Assembly: GCA_038320885.1 (NCBI GenBank)
Contig: JBBQER010000038.1
Span: 1 to 33,503, forward strand
DNA: 33,503 bases
Direction of reading: 5' to 3'
Origin: JBBQER01 sp038320885
GTDB taxonomy: Bacteria; Actinomycetota; Acidimicrobiia; IMCC26256; PALSA-610
Made by a program: the position numbers and the translations under genes. Below the pieces are notes generated by a model, which saw only the letters and a list, made by a program, of their open reading frames with translations, did no database searches and was not told the DNA's origin. Below, in pieces: positions 31,118-33,503 of this stretch (its first letter is position 1; each line of letters begins with the position of its first letter).

Positions 31118-31150
31118 TTGGCAAACCTGATTGGCAGACCTGACCGGCGT
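31112..31150 (+). repeat. 13-bp tandem repeat spanning the aldehyde dehydrogenase stop
   Basis: ACCTGATTGGCAA (31112-31124), ACCTGATTGGCAG (31125-31137) and a diverged ACCTGACCGGCGT (31138-31150) follow each other with a 13-base period. The first unit contains the gene's own TGA, and each further copy carries another TGA. This looks like local slippage duplication of the gene's 3' end. Confidence 0.8.
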
Positions 31151-31211
31151 CTCCCACGGACCCCGCAATCCGAGGGGAGTCTCCGACGCCCGCCCATTAC
31201 CATGATCCGCC

Positions 31212-31712
31212 GTGACCTCCAGCGACCCGAGTACCGACGGAGTATCCGTGACCCCCGAAGTTCTCGACCCCGTCGGTGCCCCGGCCGTCGACGGCGAGAA
31301 CGCTGACGCCGACGGCGAGAAGGTCTCCCGCCCGACGAAGCTGATCCGCATCGCCTCGATGGTGCGGGCGCTGCTCGACGAAGCCCGGCTCGCCCCGCTC
31401 GACGATGCGGGCCGAAAGGCGCTGAAGGAGATCCACGAGCGTTCGATCAAGGAGCTCGAAGGGATCCTCTCCGACGACCTGCGCCGCGAGCTGAACGACG
31501 TAACGCTGCCGTTCACGAGCGAAGCGCCGAGCGACCCCGAGCTGCGGATCGCGCAGGCCCAGCTCGTCGGTTGGCTCGAAGGCTTGTTCCACGGCATCCA
31601 GGCGACCCTGTTCACCCAGCAGATGCAGGCGCAGCAACAGTTCGAGGAGATGCGCCAGCGCCGCGCCCTCGAACCCGGACCAGGCGGACGCCCGCCCGGC
31701 AACTACCTCTAG
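31212..31712 (+). CDS. bpa: Bacterial proteasome activator (Bpa/PafE, DUF2587)
   Basis: This 166-residue protein matches the Bpa/PafE family (PF10759). After an unconserved 45-residue N-terminus come the family blocks IRIASMVRALLDEARLAPLDD, KALKEIHERSIKELEGIL, and QAQLVGWLEGLFHGIQATLFTQQMQAQQQ (a long helix). The last residues are GNYL, equivalent to the GQYL motif that docks between 20S alpha subunits and opens the gate without ATP. The ring-shaped activator feeds unfolded proteins to the 20S proteasome. GTG 31212 has no good ribosome site; GTG 31248 is an alternative. It lies 4 bases before the DAHP synthase start. Its presence implies a proteasome in this organism. Confidence 0.93.
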   Translation: MTSSDPSTDGVSVTPEVLDPVGAPAVDGENADADGEKVSRPTKLIRIASMVRALLDEARLAPLDDAGRKALKEIHERSIKELEGILSDDLRRELNDVTLPFTSEAPSDPELRIAQAQLVGWLEGLFHGIQATLFTQQMQAQQQFEEMRQRRALEPGPGGRPPGNYL

Positions 31713-31716
31713 CCCC

Positions 31717-33081
31717 ATGACGTCCGCGCAATCGCTACCGAATCTCGATTGGGAGCCCACGAGCTGGCAGCGCTACCCCGCCGTGCAGCAACCGGTGTGG
31801 CCCGACGCAATCGCGCTCACGGCCGCGCTCGACGAGCTCCGCACGTTCCCTCCGCTCGTGTTCGCGGGCGAGGCGCGCACGCTGCGCACCACGCTCGCGC
31901 GCGTCGCCGAAGGCAAGGGGTTTCTCCTGCACGCCGGCGACTGCGCGGAGTCGTTCGCCGACTTCTCGGCCGACAACATCCGCGACAAGCTGAAGGTGAT
32001 CCTCCAGATGTCGCTCGTGCTCACCTACAGCACGGGTGTGCCGACGTTGAAGATCGGCCGGATCGCGGGTCAGTTCGCCAAGCCCCGCTCGGCCCCGGTC
32101 GAGAAACGCGATGGGGTCGAGCTTCCTTCGTACCTCGGCGACATCGTCAACGATTTCGAATTCTCGGCGGCAGCCCGGCGGCCCGACCCGCAACGGATGG
32201 TGCGCGGCTACCACCAGGCCGCCGCAACGCTCAACCTGCTGCGCGCGTTCACGAAGGGCGGCTTCGCGGATCTGCGCGGTGCGCACCAGTGGAACCTGGA
32301 GTTCATCGCCAGCCGTCGCGAAGGAAAGCGCTACGACGAGCTCGCCCAGGAGATCGACCGCGCGCTCCGCTTCATGGCCGCGTGCGGCATCGATCTCGAC
32401 GCCGAGGCACAGCTGCACGAAGTCGATTTCTACACGTCGCACGAAGCATTGCTCCTCGGGTACGAGGAAGCGCTCACGCGGCGCGACAGCCTCACCGGCG
32501 ACTGGTACGACTGCTCCGCGCACCTCCTGTGGATCGGCCACCGCACGCATCAGATCGACGGCGCGCACGTGGAGTTCCTCTCCGGAGTCCAGAACCCGAT
32601 CGGCCTGAAGGTCGGACCCGACGTGAGCGCCGAGAGTCTGGTGCAACTGTGCCGCCGGCTCGATCCCGCACGCGAGCCGGGACGACTCACGCTCGTGAGT
32701 CGCATGGGTGCCGACCACGTCGCCGAGCATCTCCCGCCGCTGCTGGGCGCGGTGCAGCGCGCCGGCCACCCGGTCGTCTGGGCGTGCGACCCGATGCACG
32801 GCAACACGTACGCGCACGAGAGCGGCTACAAGACCCGGCACTTCGACGCCGTGATGCACGAGGTCGAGCAGTTCTTCGCGTGCTGTAGCGAGAACGGCGT
32901 GTGGCCCGGCGGCGTGCACGTCGAGCTGACCGGTGACAACGTGACGGAGTGCCTCGGCGGTGGCGACGAAGTACGCGGCGAAGACCTCGAGTCGCGCTAC
33001 GAGACCCGTTGCGACCCCCGGTTGAACGCCCGCCAGGGACTCGACCTCGCGTTCCGCCTCGCCGAACTCGTCCGCCGCTGA
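31717..33081 (+). CDS. aroG: 3-deoxy-7-phosphoheptulonate synthase, class II (DAHP synthase)
   Basis: This 454-residue class II DAHP synthase joins phosphoenolpyruvate and erythrose 4-phosphate in the first step of the shikimate pathway. Class II hallmarks are LLHAGDCAESFAD (metal Cys76), KIGRIAGQFAKPRS (about 112-125), GAHQWNLEFI, FYTSHEALLLGYEEALTR, GIGHRTHQ-like SAHLLWIGHRTHQIDGAHVEF, VWACDPMHGNT and GGVHVELTGDNVTECLGGG. Length is normal for the actinobacterial/plant type. ATG 31717 follows the bpa stop by 4 bases without its own ribosome site, so translation may be coupled. Confidence 0.97.
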   Translation: MTSAQSLPNLDWEPTSWQRYPAVQQPVWPDAIALTAALDELRTFPPLVFAGEARTLRTTLARVAEGKGFLLHAGDCAESFADFSADNIRDKLKVILQMSLVLTYSTGVPTLKIGRIAGQFAKPRSAPVEKRDGVELPSYLGDIVNDFEFSAAARRPDPQRMVRGYHQAAATLNLLRAFTKGGFADLRGAHQWNLEFIASRREGKRYDELAQEIDRALRFMAACGIDLDAEAQLHEVDFYTSHEALLLGYEEALTRRDSLTGDWYDCSAHLLWIGHRTHQIDGAHVEFLSGVQNPIGLKVGPDVSAESLVQLCRRLDPAREPGRLTLVSRMGADHVAEHLPPLLGAVQRAGHPVVWACDPMHGNTYAHESGYKTRHFDAVMHEVEQFFACCSENGVWPGGVHVELTGDNVTECLGGGDEVRGEDLESRYETRCDPRLNARQGLDLAFRLAELVRR

Positions 33082-33113
33082 CGAGCCAAAATTACTGAGA
33101 GCGAGACATCTGC

Positions 33114-33503
33114 ATGAGCGACACCACGTCGACCCACCGTCCCGACCTCGGCCCGAACGAGGGCATGGTCGACGAGATGTTCCGCTTGTTCCAGGACGAC
33201 CCCGACGCGGTACCCGAAAGCTGGCGTGAGTTCTTCGCCGACTACAAGCTCGGCGGAACGCCCGTCGTCTCGACGCCCGCCCCGCCCGCGCCGGTCGAGG
33301 TCGAGGTCGAGGTGCCGCCCCCCGCTCCCGCGCCAACGGCCCGAGTCGATGATGAGGCTGCCCCGGTGGTGCTCCCGGGCGAGACCGTGCAACCGTTGCG
33401 CGGCGCCGCGGCGCGCATCGTCAAGAACATGGAAGCCAGCCTCGACGTGCCGACGGCGACGTCGGTGCGGGCGGTGCCGGCGAAGTTGATGGCCGACAAC
33501 CGG
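33114..33503 (+). CDS. kgd: Multifunctional 2-oxoglutarate metabolism enzyme Kgd/SucA, 5' part
   Basis: Only the first 130 codons lie in the window; the frame is still open at the right edge. The N-terminus has the short E1-type helix MVDEMFRLFQDDPDAVPESWREFFADYK, a Pro/Val/Ala-rich linker like the one in actinobacterial Kgd, and the start of the acyltransferase-like domain, SLDVPTATSVRAVPAKLMADNR. The full protein (about 1,200 residues) combines 2-oxoglutarate decarboxylase/E1 and succinyltransferase activities in the TCA cycle. ATG 33114 begins 32 bases after the DAHP synthase stop. Confidence 0.93.
   Translation, partial: MSDTTSTHRPDLGPNEGMVDEMFRLFQDDPDAVPESWREFFADYKLGGTPVVSTPAPPAPVEVEVEVPPPAPAPTARVDDEAAPVVLPGETVQPLRGAAARIVKNMEASLDVPTATSVRAVPAKLMADNR

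Noticed and set aside
29405..31702. A 765-codon minus-strand open frame opposite the aldehyde dehydrogenase and bpa
   Set aside because: Both opposite genes are clear family members. The antisense frame shows no domain and arises from codon bias.

Overview
This is high-GC DNA with dense genes, many GTG starts and frequent ATGA/GTGA overlaps between neighbours. It encodes a Bpa/PafE-type proteasome activator, a class II DAHP synthase and the start of a Kgd-type 2-oxoglutarate enzyme. Together these point to an actinobacterium (Actinomycetota). An Acidimicrobiia-like lineage is possible, but that is inference only.

Layout. Bases 1-1.2 kb: an unassigned left edge, a strong terminator, tRNA-Arg(TCT), and a chloramphenicol-phosphotransferase-like kinase whose P-loop is interrupted by an in-frame TGA. 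1.4-8.6 kb: a Ser/Thr-dehydratase-like PLP enzyme facing a D-aminoacylase-like amidohydrolase, a sulfotransferase, then a three-gene minus-strand unit (APH kinase with two frameshifts, intact SRPBCC protein, alpha/beta hydrolase with one frameshift), a STAS protein, a DUF1003 membrane protein and a truncated STAS fragment. 8.6-14.7 kb: an ECF sigma factor overlapping a membrane partner with a 9 x 15-bp HVDGE repeat, an intact APH kinase, a GT1 glycosyltransferase followed by an APH(6)/hydroxyurea-type kinase, a DinB-like protein and Fe/Mn superoxide dismutase. 14.7-21.1 kb: a secreted glucose/sorbosone dehydrogenase-type propeller, a large polytopic membrane protein, and a three-gene sugar operon (TIM-barrel isomerase and two Gfo/Idh/MocA oxidoreductases).

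21.2-27.05 kb is the highlight. A near-consensus promoter reads into a cobalamin riboswitch and a tightly coupled five-gene operon. The first gene encodes a secreted alpha/alpha-toroid protein resembling the alpha domain of intrinsic factor and transcobalamin. The second encodes a membrane-anchored DUF4430-like protein resembling the transcobalamin beta domain. Then come EcfT, a double-ATPase EcfA and an EcfS-like subunit. The simplest reading is a vitamin B12 uptake system in which a transcobalamin-like capture module, split over two polypeptides, hands corrinoid to an ECF importer.

27.07-33.5 kb is largely housekeeping: an amidohydrolase-2 protein, a DEAD-box RNA helicase, an aldehyde dehydrogenase, bpa, aroG (class II) and the 5' end of kgd. 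Several converging genes end inside dyad symmetries that probably act as terminators. All visible coding lesions lie in the first 8.6 kb, and genes to the right look intact. This suggests either a decaying accessory region or local sequence errors.
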